From Verrucomicrobiaceae bacterium (lineage in GTDB: Bacteria > Verrucomicrobiota > Verrucomicrobiia > Verrucomicrobiales > Akkermansiaceae), in NCBI GenBank assembly GCA_027487355.1, contig JAIYDT010000270.1, positions 1-34,370 on the forward strand: DNA of 34,370 nt, given 5' to 3'. This document shows, piece after piece, positions 24,444-32,265 of this stretch. Every line of letters begins with the position of its first letter. Position 1 is the first letter of the stretch. The translations under genes and the position numbers were made by a program. Below the pieces are notes generated by a model. It saw only the letters and a list, made by a program, of their open reading frames with translations. It did no database searches and was not told where the DNA came from.

Positions 24444-25457
24444 ATGGACATGAAAGCATCCCCCGGTCACCTTCCAGGTTTTGACTGGCTTCGAGCCACC
24501 TTTATCTGCATGGTGGTCCTCGCCCATTTGAATGTGTTTGAGTTTCTGGCAGCGGGCAGGCCCGATGCGGAGACATGGAATCGCCATGATGTGGCCCGCT
24601 TTCAAGTCGTCTATCTCGCCGTGCCCGGCTTTCTCCTGATCGCAGCATTTCTCCAATCGATCAAGCAACAGAGTCGGGAAACCCATGTGAAACATTTCAC
24701 CGGCCTGTTCTATCTCTATCTGTTCTGGGTTGGTGCCTGGATCCTCGCGACCCACGCCCGCCCGGAGCTCAGCCCCTGGGGGCTGATCAGCTTCGTCTTT
24801 CGTGGAGGTGGCTGGGCATTCTACTTTTTCGCCGAATTGTTGATCATCCAGGTGGTTCGCGCCCTCATCAGCAACTGGAAAGACCGATCCCTCTGGTTGG
24901 GATTGCTGACGACTCTCTTCGTGATCGCAGCTGGCTTCGCGATTCTGGTCAAGGAAGGGAAAGCCTGGACAGTCACGAGCACCTACTGGTGGCCGATTTG
25001 CTTTCTTCCGGTGCCATTCATCGCGCATCTTCTGGCCCGAAATTACTCCGGGATAGTCGATTCGACCGGGAGACTGCTGCGGGTGGTCGGGACAATGTCC
25101 CTGGTCACCGTTGCTTTCGGCATTTGCGAGTGGAGGTTCGCCGCCTCGGCAGGAACCCTTGAGGGTCGGCCCTTCCTGCCGGAATACTTGCGCATTTCTT
25201 CGGTGCTCGGCGCCTCGTGTGTGGTGCTGGCCTCATTGCGGATCCGGACAGCGCCGCGACTGGTGCGATTCATTTCCCGGAACTCGCTGGGGATCTTCTG
25301 CATCCATGTTTTTGTCCTTTCCGGAGTCTACCGGGCGATTGCCGCGCGGATCCATGATCCCTTGAGCAGCAGCCTGATCACCTGCCTCGTGATCCTGTTT
25401 GGTGGGGCATGGATCGCCGAAGTTCTTCGCCGATGCATGAAATCTCGTTTGGTCTGA
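24444..25457 (+). CDS. Acyltransferase-3 family membrane protein, copy 1
   Basis: 337 residues, about ten membrane segments. FDWLRATFICMVVLAHLN contains the R-x10-H pair (Arg17, His28) required for catalysis in AT3 proteins such as OafA/OafB. FRGGGWAFYFFAELLIIQ and SLGIFCIHVFVL are later family landmarks. AT3 enzymes carry acyl groups, often acetyl from acetyl-CoA, across the membrane to modify sugars; this one has no fused SGNH domain, so a separate partner may complete the transfer. It is followed by a related gene. The leader is a run of pyrimidines (ctatctcccccccatg). Confidence 0.85.
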   Translation: MDMKASPGHLPGFDWLRATFICMVVLAHLNVFEFLAAGRPDAETWNRHDVARFQVVYLAVPGFLLIAAFLQSIKQQSRETHVKHFTGLFYLYLFWVGAWILATHARPELSPWGLISFVFRGGGWAFYFFAELLIIQVVRALISNWKDRSLWLGLLTTLFVIAAGFAILVKEGKAWTVTSTYWWPICFLPVPFIAHLLARNYSGIVDSTGRLLRVVGTMSLVTVAFGICEWRFAASAGTLEGRPFLPEYLRISSVLGASCVVLASLRIRTAPRLVRFISRNSLGIFCIHVFVLSGVYRAIAARIHDPLSSSLITCLVILFGGAWIAEVLRRCMKSRLV

Positions 25458-25512
25458 TTCCGTTCAGTCTGGCAGAATAAGTCAGTCTCCTCGTACCACA
25501 GCCACAAGCTCC

Positions 25513-26598
25513 TTGTCTGATCGACGTCCCGTGCCCACTGCAAGTCATTCCAATCCTGCCAGTTTCAATGAATCCCAGGGCTCAAAGCGCCTCTATTTGC
25601 CGGGATTTGATTACATGCGGGTGTTTTTCATGGTTTCCGTGATCGCCGGTCACGTCAATCTGATCACCGGGCTGGCGGCTAAACGGGCGGGAGAGATCGG
25701 CCCAGGGCCAAACTTCTGGGACCATTTCTACTTTGACGTTCAGTCCACGGCCGTTCCCAGCTTCATTCTGATCTCGACCCTCCTCTTCTGCGTGAAGCCG
25801 GTCACCTGGGAATCCACCCTGAAGCGGCTCACCAAGCTCGGTTATCTTTATATCTTCTGGGCTTCAGCCTGGATTGTGCACAGCAAGCCGATCTTGAAGC
25901 CGGGAGTCCTTGGGCTGATCGAGTTGATCCTGCGCGGCGGTGGTTGGCTGTTCTATTTCATTGCCGTCCTGATCCTGATGACCCTCCTCACGGCGGGAAT
26001 TTCGGCTCTCAAAGGGCGCTGGAGGGTCCTTGGTTATGCCGCCTCGCTGGGTATGTTACTGGCGACGGTGTTGTGGGTCTCGCATGACCACCATTGGACG
26101 AAGGGCAGCTATTACTGGGTTCCGACCTGTTTCGCCCTACTGCCGTGTTTCGCGCTCTGGCTGGCACCACGAATGGAGTCCTTGATCGAGGATCGGGCGT
26201 CCCGCTTGCGACTGGCGGCCGGACTGCTGGCCTGCGGAGTGGTGGCGGCCCTGGTCGAGTGGCACTTCTCAGCTCCTGGCAGCTTGATCGACGAGAGCCG
26301 GAAATGGGTGCCGAAGCATGCAAGGTTTTCGATCCACTTCGACGCGGCGATGATCGTGGTGCTGAGTTTGGGTATCCGCTGCAAGCCGGGTTGGATCGTC
26401 TCCTTTCTGGCGAGAAACGCGCTGGGAATCTATTGCCTCCACGGCTTCATCGTCGGCGGAGTGGTCAAGGGGGTCGGCCTCGTCCTTGGTGGTCGTTTCC
26501 CCGCCCTGCTTCTTCCCCTCGGCATTGTGGCAACCGTGTGCGTCTGCTCGTTGGGGGCGGAGTTCCTGCGCCGGGCCTTTCGTGAAAGGCTGGTTTGA
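25513..26598 (+). CDS. Acyltransferase-3 family membrane protein, copy 2
   Basis: 361 residues from a TTG at 25513; a GTG at 25531 is equally possible, since neither has a Shine-Dalgarno site. FDYMRVFFMVSVIAGHVN again has R-x10-H (Arg36, His47 from the TTG). LILRGGGWLFYFIAVLILM and ALGIYCLHGFIVGG match copy 1 (FVFRGGGWAFYFFAELLII, SLGIFCIHVFVLSG), as does TKGSYYWVPTCF against TSTYWWPICF. The two are tandem paralogues. Different acyl donors or acceptor positions on the polysaccharide are likely. The 55-bp spacer holds nothing recognisable. Confidence 0.84.
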   Translation: MSDRRPVPTASHSNPASFNESQGSKRLYLPGFDYMRVFFMVSVIAGHVNLITGLAAKRAGEIGPGPNFWDHFYFDVQSTAVPSFILISTLLFCVKPVTWESTLKRLTKLGYLYIFWASAWIVHSKPILKPGVLGLIELILRGGGWLFYFIAVLILMTLLTAGISALKGRWRVLGYAASLGMLLATVLWVSHDHHWTKGSYYWVPTCFALLPCFALWLAPRMESLIEDRASRLRLAAGLLACGVVAALVEWHFSAPGSLIDESRKWVPKHARFSIHFDAAMIVVLSLGIRCKPGWIVSFLARNALGIYCLHGFIVGGVVKGVGLVLGGRFPALLLPLGIVATVCVCSLGAEFLRRAFRERLV

Positions 26599-26677
26599 AC
26601 CTTCCTAGCCCAATCTGCGGAAGATCCAGCTTGAAACCACGCTGGATTCGTTCAGTCTGCTATTCCCGGCAATTTGA

Positions 26678-28807
26678 GTGCCAGACTTTCAAGCATTGCT
26701 TCCCCTACAGCTCGTGAACACCCTTTTAAGATTCAGCTTATGGCTGTCTCTGCTCGTGGCCTGCCCACTGCGAGCGCAGACCGCCTCGATCCTGGTGGAT
26801 TTCGGGTCCAGCTCGACCACGACCGCGTCGCCAGATGGTAATGGCAGGCATTGGAATAATGTGACAGACGGTGTTTCTGGAACGGTTCTTTCAAGCTTGG
26901 TGTCTTCAAGCGGATTTGCATCCGGAATGTCCTTGTCGGTCTCTGGATTTCAGGGAGTGAACACCAACGGCACGACCGTCCCGGACTCGGCGGCGCTTGG
27001 GCCTCTTGCCGTATCCTCCGCCACTCAGGATTCCTTTTATGTGGAACTGAACAACGTGCTGACGGTCACCCTCGGCAATCTTCCCCCCACCGGGCTGTTC
27101 AGGATCACCTTGTTCGGATCGCGTGACATTTCTGAATCAAGAAGCACGCGTTACGATGTGACAGGCCTGACGACCGAGACGGCGGTGCTGGCCACAAGTG
27201 GGCCCAGCCTTGGGATCTCGCCACGGCCTGACGCCAATCGCGCAGGCTCGGTGATCGTGGACAACATCGTTCCCACCGCCGACGGAAAGATCAGGATCGA
27301 GGTTCGTCGCAATGGATTGTCTTTCGGTTACCTTGGTGCCCTGCGCTGTGAAATCCTGACTCCAGTCAATTTTCCGCCTTCGGTCTCCAACTTGCTTCTA
27401 ACAGGCTCTTCCCGTGTAGGCTCAACGTTACGGACGGCCTGCACCTTCGTTGACCCGGATGGCGACCCCGAGGGTCAGACGAAATTCGTGTGGGAGCGGG
27501 CAAGCTCGCCTGGTGCCACCGGGATCGTCATCTCGGGTCCCGCAGGGGGAGTATCCACCTTTACCCTCCGACCTGAGGACCAAGGCGCTTATGTTCGCTG
27601 CGGCGTCACTCCGGAGGCGAGCTCCGGATTCCTTGTTGGCCAGACCCAGTACACCCCGTGGCTCGGCCCGATCAAGGCGGCGGGCGTTCTCACCACGTAT
27701 CACATTGGCAACAGCTTCACCCGCTGGACGAGCATCCCGCAGCAATTGGCGAACCTGAGCGTGGCGGAACCCAATCCGGCTTTGTTCGGAATGCAGCTGA
27801 CCGATGGGCAGTCACTTCAGTATCATTGGGACACCGGAACCCGCACGGGCCCCGGACCCATGCTCGGCTCGCGCTCACGGGAGGAGATTTCGACCGCCAG
27901 TTGGGACGTGCTGGTGCTCCAGCCCTTCAGCCAGGAGTGGCAATCGTGGTCAATGCCGGGGTTCACCGATTATGCCCGCCGGTATTACCAGTTGGCGGAT
28001 GCCGCCGGTACCCAAGTTTATCTCTATGCCTACTGGCCCTGGCAGTCGCAGACGCTTTCCACGCAGACGGCGATCAACGCCGCCTTTGAACAAGTCCGCA
28101 GTACCATCAGCCAGTCGGGCAGCAAGCCCGCCCTGATCATCCCGAGCGGTCAGGCGCTAAAGGCGGTGATCGACGCCTGCGGAAGCGGTCCGTTGCTCGG
28201 CTACAATCGGAGTTCCTTCTACCTGGATGACCGTCATCCAAATGCCTTGGGAGGTTATGTGAGTGCCTTGGCGCACTATGCGACCATTTACAAGAAGACC
28301 CCCGTTGGTCTACCCGCCCGGACCCTGACTCCGGACGCCAACGGTGGCCTGGTGCCGCTTCCCACCAACGTGGCGACCCGGATCCAGCAAATTGTGTGGG
28401 GAGTAGTCGGTACTTATCCGAACTCGGGGGTGGTGGCACCCGTCGAGATCCTGCCACCGCCGCCACCGCCGCCGGTGTATGTGACCCATTCTTCTTCGGG
28501 GCCGAATCCTGAAACACTGGCTTTCGCCTTCGGAATCGGGGCGGATGGCCTGACTCCACTCCCGGGAAGTCTCCCGCATTGCGTCGAGGGCACGAATCCG
28601 GAGGATTTCTCCGTCGAGTACGCGATTCGCCCCGAGGCGGAGGCCGCTGGAGTGACTTGGACGCCCGAGTGGTCGGCGAACCTGCGCCAGTGGACCGCCG
28701 CCCAACCGCAGTCCACGACGATTGTCAGGACTGGGAACACGGTCCGGGTTTCCTGGCCGAGGACCAGCGAGTGGCGCTTCCTCAGAATCTACGTGGTGCG
28801 TCCCTGA
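26678..28807 (+). CDS. Large secreted SGNH-hydrolase-type protein
   Basis: 709 residues from a GTG at 26678; a GTG at 26714 would still leave a signal peptide. The signal is LLRFSLWLSLLVACPLRAQ, with cleavage near residue 34. Residues about 37-225 form a beta-rich domain opening with ILVDFGSSS, like the carbohydrate- or surface-associated modules seen in Verrucomicrobiota. Residues about 230-330 resemble an Ig/cadherin-like domain (FPPSVSNLLLTG, DPDGDPEG). The hydrolase core begins TYHIGNSFTRW (Ser346 in the GNS block) and ends with YLDDRHPNALGGY (Asp517/His520, the DxxH block). A run of seven prolines then links to a C-terminal beta domain ending WRFLRIYVVRP. By family it may deacylate the surface polymer. 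No PEP-CTERM anchor is seen. Confidence 0.8.
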   Translation: MPDFQALLPLQLVNTLLRFSLWLSLLVACPLRAQTASILVDFGSSSTTTASPDGNGRHWNNVTDGVSGTVLSSLVSSSGFASGMSLSVSGFQGVNTNGTTVPDSAALGPLAVSSATQDSFYVELNNVLTVTLGNLPPTGLFRITLFGSRDISESRSTRYDVTGLTTETAVLATSGPSLGISPRPDANRAGSVIVDNIVPTADGKIRIEVRRNGLSFGYLGALRCEILTPVNFPPSVSNLLLTGSSRVGSTLRTACTFVDPDGDPEGQTKFVWERASSPGATGIVISGPAGGVSTFTLRPEDQGAYVRCGVTPEASSGFLVGQTQYTPWLGPIKAAGVLTTYHIGNSFTRWTSIPQQLANLSVAEPNPALFGMQLTDGQSLQYHWDTGTRTGPGPMLGSRSREEISTASWDVLVLQPFSQEWQSWSMPGFTDYARRYYQLADAAGTQVYLYAYWPWQSQTLSTQTAINAAFEQVRSTISQSGSKPALIIPSGQALKAVIDACGSGPLLGYNRSSFYLDDRHPNALGGYVSALAHYATIYKKTPVGLPARTLTPDANGGLVPLPTNVATRIQQIVWGVVGTYPNSGVVAPVEILPPPPPPPVYVTHSSSGPNPETLAFAFGIGADGLTPLPGSLPHCVEGTNPEDFSVEYAIRPEAEAAGVTWTPEWSANLRQWTAAQPQSTTIVRTGNTVRVSWPRTSEWRFLRIYVVRP

Positions 28808-28892
28808 GGCGGATGGTCACCGGGACGAAGTTCCCAGGGCTCCTGCGCTAGGGATCGTTGAATGGCAAAGCCGCGCTAGATGGGGAGAATTT

Positions 28893-29016
28893 GAACCGCC
28901 AAGACGCCAAGAGCGCCAAGGAAACTTCGAATGAGTGCCTCTGAAACCAGTTTCACTCCCCGCATCGCAATTTTTCATCGGTTTGACTTGGCGACCTTCG
29001 CGTCTTGGCGGTGAAA
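28893..29016. repeat. Inverted repeat with CCGCCAAGACGCC core
   Basis: The 323-bp gap 28808-29130 has no gene. It contains a left arm at 28893-28921 (aaccgccaagacgcc then aagagcgccaagg) and a right arm at 28987-29016 (cttggcgacc then ttcgcgtcttggcggtg). The outer 13 bp (accgccaagacgc) pair perfectly, and the rest is partly matched around a loop of about 65 bp. Words of this type are dispersed intergenic repeats in several PVC genomes. It might act as a bidirectional terminator-like structure, but there is no T-run. Confidence 0.75.
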
Positions 29017-29130
29017 AAGCTCTTTGTTCCGGATTTTGCCATGATCCCTCCCAAGTGCAGGGACCCTGACGAAGTTCCCTACCGCATGGGTTGACCCCTG
29101 CGTCATTTTCCGGATGATCCGGTCCCGATC

Positions 29131-30594
29131 ATGTTGTTCAATTCTTGGGAATTCCTGATCCTTCTTGGGATCACCTTTGCGGTTTACTACGCCCCCTGGA
29201 GCACAGGGCGCCATGGCAAGGCCTGGCAGGTGACCATCGCCCTCCTCGCGAGCGTGATCTTCTACGGTTGGGAGGATCCGAGGTTGTTGGGACTGCTGGC
29301 GGTTTCCTGTGTCGGAAACAGCATTGCCACCGCTAGGATCATTCTCCACAAGGTCAACGGGGATGAGGTTCGAGTGCGCCGCTGGGTAAGGCTGGCGGTG
29401 ATCCTCAACCTGGCCCTGCTTGGCGTCTTCAAGTACGCCCCGTTCCTCGCCGGCATGCTCGGTGGTCTCCCCCCCGGCTGGGTCGCCATGTTGAAGGCGA
29501 TCCCGCTGCCGATCGGAATCTCGTTCTACACCTTCCACGGCATCAGCATGATCGTGGACGTGGCTCGCGGCGAGGTGACTCGGGAAAGCGATGCGATGGT
29601 TTCCAAGGGAACGAGGTTCGCCAAGGGTGTCCGTGACATTGGCTTCTACCTGTTGTTCTTCCCGCAGCTCGTGGCGGGTCCGATCGTCAAGGCGAAGCAG
29701 TTCTGGCCGCAGATCGCCGCCAAGCGCCTCGCCGATGTCGATTGGCGGAAGGTGGTTCGATCGCTGATCATCGGGTATTTCCTGAAAATGGTGGTGGCCG
29801 ACAATCTCGCCGAGCAGACAGTGACCCTGACCAAACCCTGGATCACGCTCGCCTCCGGGGCGGATCTGGCGATGCTCCTCTATGGCTACAGCCTCCAGAT
29901 CTTCGCCGACTTCGCCGGCTACTCGCTGATCGCCATCGGGCTGGCCGCGATGTTTGGCTACACGTTTCCGATCAACTTCAATTTTCCTTATCTATCCACC
30001 AGCATCACCGAGTTCTGGCGGCGTTGGCACATGTCGCTTTCCGCCTGGTTGCGTGACTATCTCTACATCCCACTCGGAGGAAACCGCAAGGGTGAGGCCC
30101 GCACGTATCTCAACCTGTTCCTCGTGATGTTCCTCGGAGGACTCTGGCACGGGGCGGAGTGGAAGTTCGCCCTGTGGGGCACACTCCATGGGCTTCTGCT
30201 CGGGATCGAGCGATTCTGTTTCCGCAAGGTCACCCGCGAACAGGCCGCCCAGCCACGCTCCTTCCTCCGTGCGGCCCTGGGGTGGGCCTACACCTTCCAT
30301 GCTGTGACACTGCTTTGGCTGACCTTCCTGATGCCGGACCTCCATCAGATTGAACTCTATCTGAAGGGCTTGCTCGCTCCCGGAAAACCTGTCGGTCCAG
30401 TGGTGTTCGGGGTCACGATCTTTGGTTCCGCCGCCATCCTTTATCACCTGCTCGGCTGGGTCTCGGAGCACCGGAAGGAATGGCTCACCCGCTTCAAGAC
30501 CAGTGGGCTGGAGGCGGTGGCGCTTGGTGTCATGCTGTTCCTGACGCTGACCAATTCCGGTGCCCCCCAGGGCTTCATCTACTTCCAATTCTAG
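29131..30594 (+). CDS. MBOAT family O-acyltransferase, AlgI-like
   Basis: 487 residues, typical of AlgI/DltB/PatA-type proteins. It begins MLFNSWEFLILL, a common AlgI-like opening, and has about 11 membrane segments. Signatures are PKLVAGPI-like FPQLVAGPIVKAKQFWPQ, FAGYSLIAIGLAAMFGY, then FWRRWHMSLSAWLRDYLYIPLGGNRKG (His300). The catalytic LGGLWHGAEWKFALWGTLHG has His340 and His353. MBOAT enzymes pass an acyl group across the membrane to a polysaccharide. The gene lies 8 bp before an AlgJ/AlgX-like SGNH protein, the usual two-component arrangement for polymer O-acetylation. Confidence 0.95.
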   Translation: MLFNSWEFLILLGITFAVYYAPWSTGRHGKAWQVTIALLASVIFYGWEDPRLLGLLAVSCVGNSIATARIILHKVNGDEVRVRRWVRLAVILNLALLGVFKYAPFLAGMLGGLPPGWVAMLKAIPLPIGISFYTFHGISMIVDVARGEVTRESDAMVSKGTRFAKGVRDIGFYLLFFPQLVAGPIVKAKQFWPQIAAKRLADVDWRKVVRSLIIGYFLKMVVADNLAEQTVTLTKPWITLASGADLAMLLYGYSLQIFADFAGYSLIAIGLAAMFGYTFPINFNFPYLSTSITEFWRRWHMSLSAWLRDYLYIPLGGNRKGEARTYLNLFLVMFLGGLWHGAEWKFALWGTLHGLLLGIERFCFRKVTREQAAQPRSFLRAALGWAYTFHAVTLLWLTFLMPDLHQIELYLKGLLAPGKPVGPVVFGVTIFGSAAILYHLLGWVSEHRKEWLTRFKTSGLEAVALGVMLFLTLTNSGAPQGFIYFQF

Positions 30595-30601
30595 TCCGAC
30601 C

Positions 30602-31498
30602 ATGGCCCAGGAACCCTCCACTTCCCGATTCACCCTGGCCCTCCTGCTGAGCCTGACGGGCTGCTTTGGCGTCCAGGCGCTTGCCTTTTTCGGGCTCAAT
30701 CTCGCGACCGGCAAAACCGAGTCGAACTACTACAGCACCTTGAGCCGGTTCCAGGGGGCGATCGCGCCGGGAGCGGAGATCGCGCTTTCCGGATCATCAA
30801 TCTCGGGCCGACTGCCGGGACGTGAGTTCGGGAATCCCGAAGTGGCCAATCTCGGATCGGATGGTGGATCGCCGCTGGATGGACTGACCCTCCTTTCCGA
30901 AGGAGTGGTGGGCCGACCGAAGTGGCTTGTCGTCGAGATCAACACGGCTTTCAACAGCCTCGGCTTCGCGGACACTCCCGCTGTCGAGGGATCGAGGGGG
31001 CCTTGCTTCAAGATCGGCGGAAAAGTGCCGCTTCTCGGTGCCTCCAGCCGGCCAACGGGGATGCTCTATGGCTATCTGCTGGGAAGGCGCTGGAAAGGGG
31101 TGGCCGAGCCTTTCGCCCTGAAAGAGGTCCCCTCGCCTTTGCCTCCGTCACCTCTGGAGCAGGCGCAACTGACAGACCTGCAGAAGGAACGAATCCAGCT
31201 TCTCACCGAAGGCATCCTCAAGGCCCGGCAGAATGGAGTCCGTGTGCTGCTTGCCCGCTACCCGGCAGGTCCGATGAAGCAGCGCCAGATCGATGAAATC
31301 CAGACCGTGGCCGCCAGGATTCACGAAAAGACGGGTGTGCCCTTCCTCGATCTGGAATCCCAGATTCCAAGAGCCCAGTTGACCTTTACGGATTCCGTCC
31401 ATCTCGGGCCGGAGTCGGCTGCCAGGATTCTGGCAACCCTTCGGAATGCCTGCGTGCAGTTGACCCCAACCATTCCCGAATCGATTTCCCAACCATGA
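30602..31498 (+). CDS. AlgJ/AlgX-like SGNH acyltransferase partner of MBOAT
   Basis: 298 residues from the ATG at 30602; the open frame continues upstream but would overlap the MBOAT gene. One N-terminal hydrophobic segment (FTLALLLSLTGCFGVQALAFFGL) would act as a signal anchor, leaving the rest periplasmic. LSGSSISGRLPG carries the probable nucleophile Ser65 or Ser66, and FTDSVHLGPESA supplies Asp264 and His267 of the SGNH triad. Proteins of this plan receive the acyl group from the MBOAT protein and pass it to the polymer. Its ATGA overlap with the next gene indicates translational coupling. Confidence 0.75.
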   Translation: MAQEPSTSRFTLALLLSLTGCFGVQALAFFGLNLATGKTESNYYSTLSRFQGAIAPGAEIALSGSSISGRLPGREFGNPEVANLGSDGGSPLDGLTLLSEGVVGRPKWLVVEINTAFNSLGFADTPAVEGSRGPCFKIGGKVPLLGASSRPTGMLYGYLLGRRWKGVAEPFALKEVPSPLPPSPLEQAQLTDLQKERIQLLTEGILKARQNGVRVLLARYPAGPMKQRQIDEIQTVAARIHEKTGVPFLDLESQIPRAQLTFTDSVHLGPESAARILATLRNACVQLTPTIPESISQP

Positions 31499-32265
31499 AA
31501 ACCGCCCTGATCGGCTACACCGGCTTTGTGGGAGGAGTGCTGCACCAGGCGCTTCAGCCCGATCACCTGTTTCGCTCCACCAACATCGACGAGATTCGTG
31601 GGCAGTCGTTCGACCACATCATCTGCGCCGGGGTCCAGGCGATGAAATGGTGGGCAAACCTCCATCCGGAGGAGGATCGCGCAGGAATCAATCGACTGCT
31701 GGAGCCTCTGGCCGAAGCAAAGGCGGAGCGGTTCACCTTGATCTCATCGATCGATGTTTATCCATCCCCGCGCGGTGTCGATGAGTCAACGGTGATCGAT
31801 CGGACCGGGCACCACGCCTATGGACTGCATCGTCTGGAGGTTGAGGACCGGATCCGGGAGTTGTTCCCGAGGGTGGCCATTCTGCGGCTTCCCGGACTGT
31901 TCGGACCGGGTTTGAAGAAGAATGTCATCTTCGACCTGATCCATGACAACGGTCTCGACAAGGTTCATCCGGACGGAGTGTTCCAGTACTATGACACCCG
32001 TCGATTGGCGGCCGACATCGAAACGGTCTGGTCGAACGGGATTGAGCTTCTGAATGTTTCCTCCGAACCGCTGGGCACTTCCGAGATTCGCGATCACTTT
32101 TTCCCTGGGAAGGAACTCGGTGGCCAGGGTCCGGCCCCTGCCAGCTACGACATGCGTTCGCTTCATGCTCCTCACTGGGGCGGAAATGGCGGCTATCTTT
32201 ACTCACGGGAGCGGATGCTCGGGGATCTTGGCGACTGGCTGGCTGAATCGGGATCGATCGGATGA
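31495..32265 (+). CDS. Short SDR-type sugar-nucleotide dehydratase/epimerase-like protein
   Basis: 256 residues, much shorter than RmlB or GalE (about 330). The N-terminus ALIGYTGFVGG is a Rossmann glycine motif. FTLISSIDVYPSPRG holds the usual Ser/Thr strand, and HAYGLHRLEVED holds the catalytic Tyr109, but the expected Lys four residues later is Arg113. LRLPGLFGPGLKKN is typical of the extended SDR group. It probably binds NAD(P) and acts on a sugar nucleotide or sugar acid; the Lys-to-Arg change leaves activity uncertain. It overlaps both neighbours by 4 bp, an ATGA at each end, so it is part of a tightly coupled operon. Confidence 0.7.
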   Translation: MKTALIGYTGFVGGVLHQALQPDHLFRSTNIDEIRGQSFDHIICAGVQAMKWWANLHPEEDRAGINRLLEPLAEAKAERFTLISSIDVYPSPRGVDESTVIDRTGHHAYGLHRLEVEDRIRELFPRVAILRLPGLFGPGLKKNVIFDLIHDNGLDKVHPDGVFQYYDTRRLAADIETVWSNGIELLNVSSEPLGTSEIRDHFFPGKELGGQGPAPASYDMRSLHAPHWGGNGGYLYSRERMLGDLGDWLAESGSIG

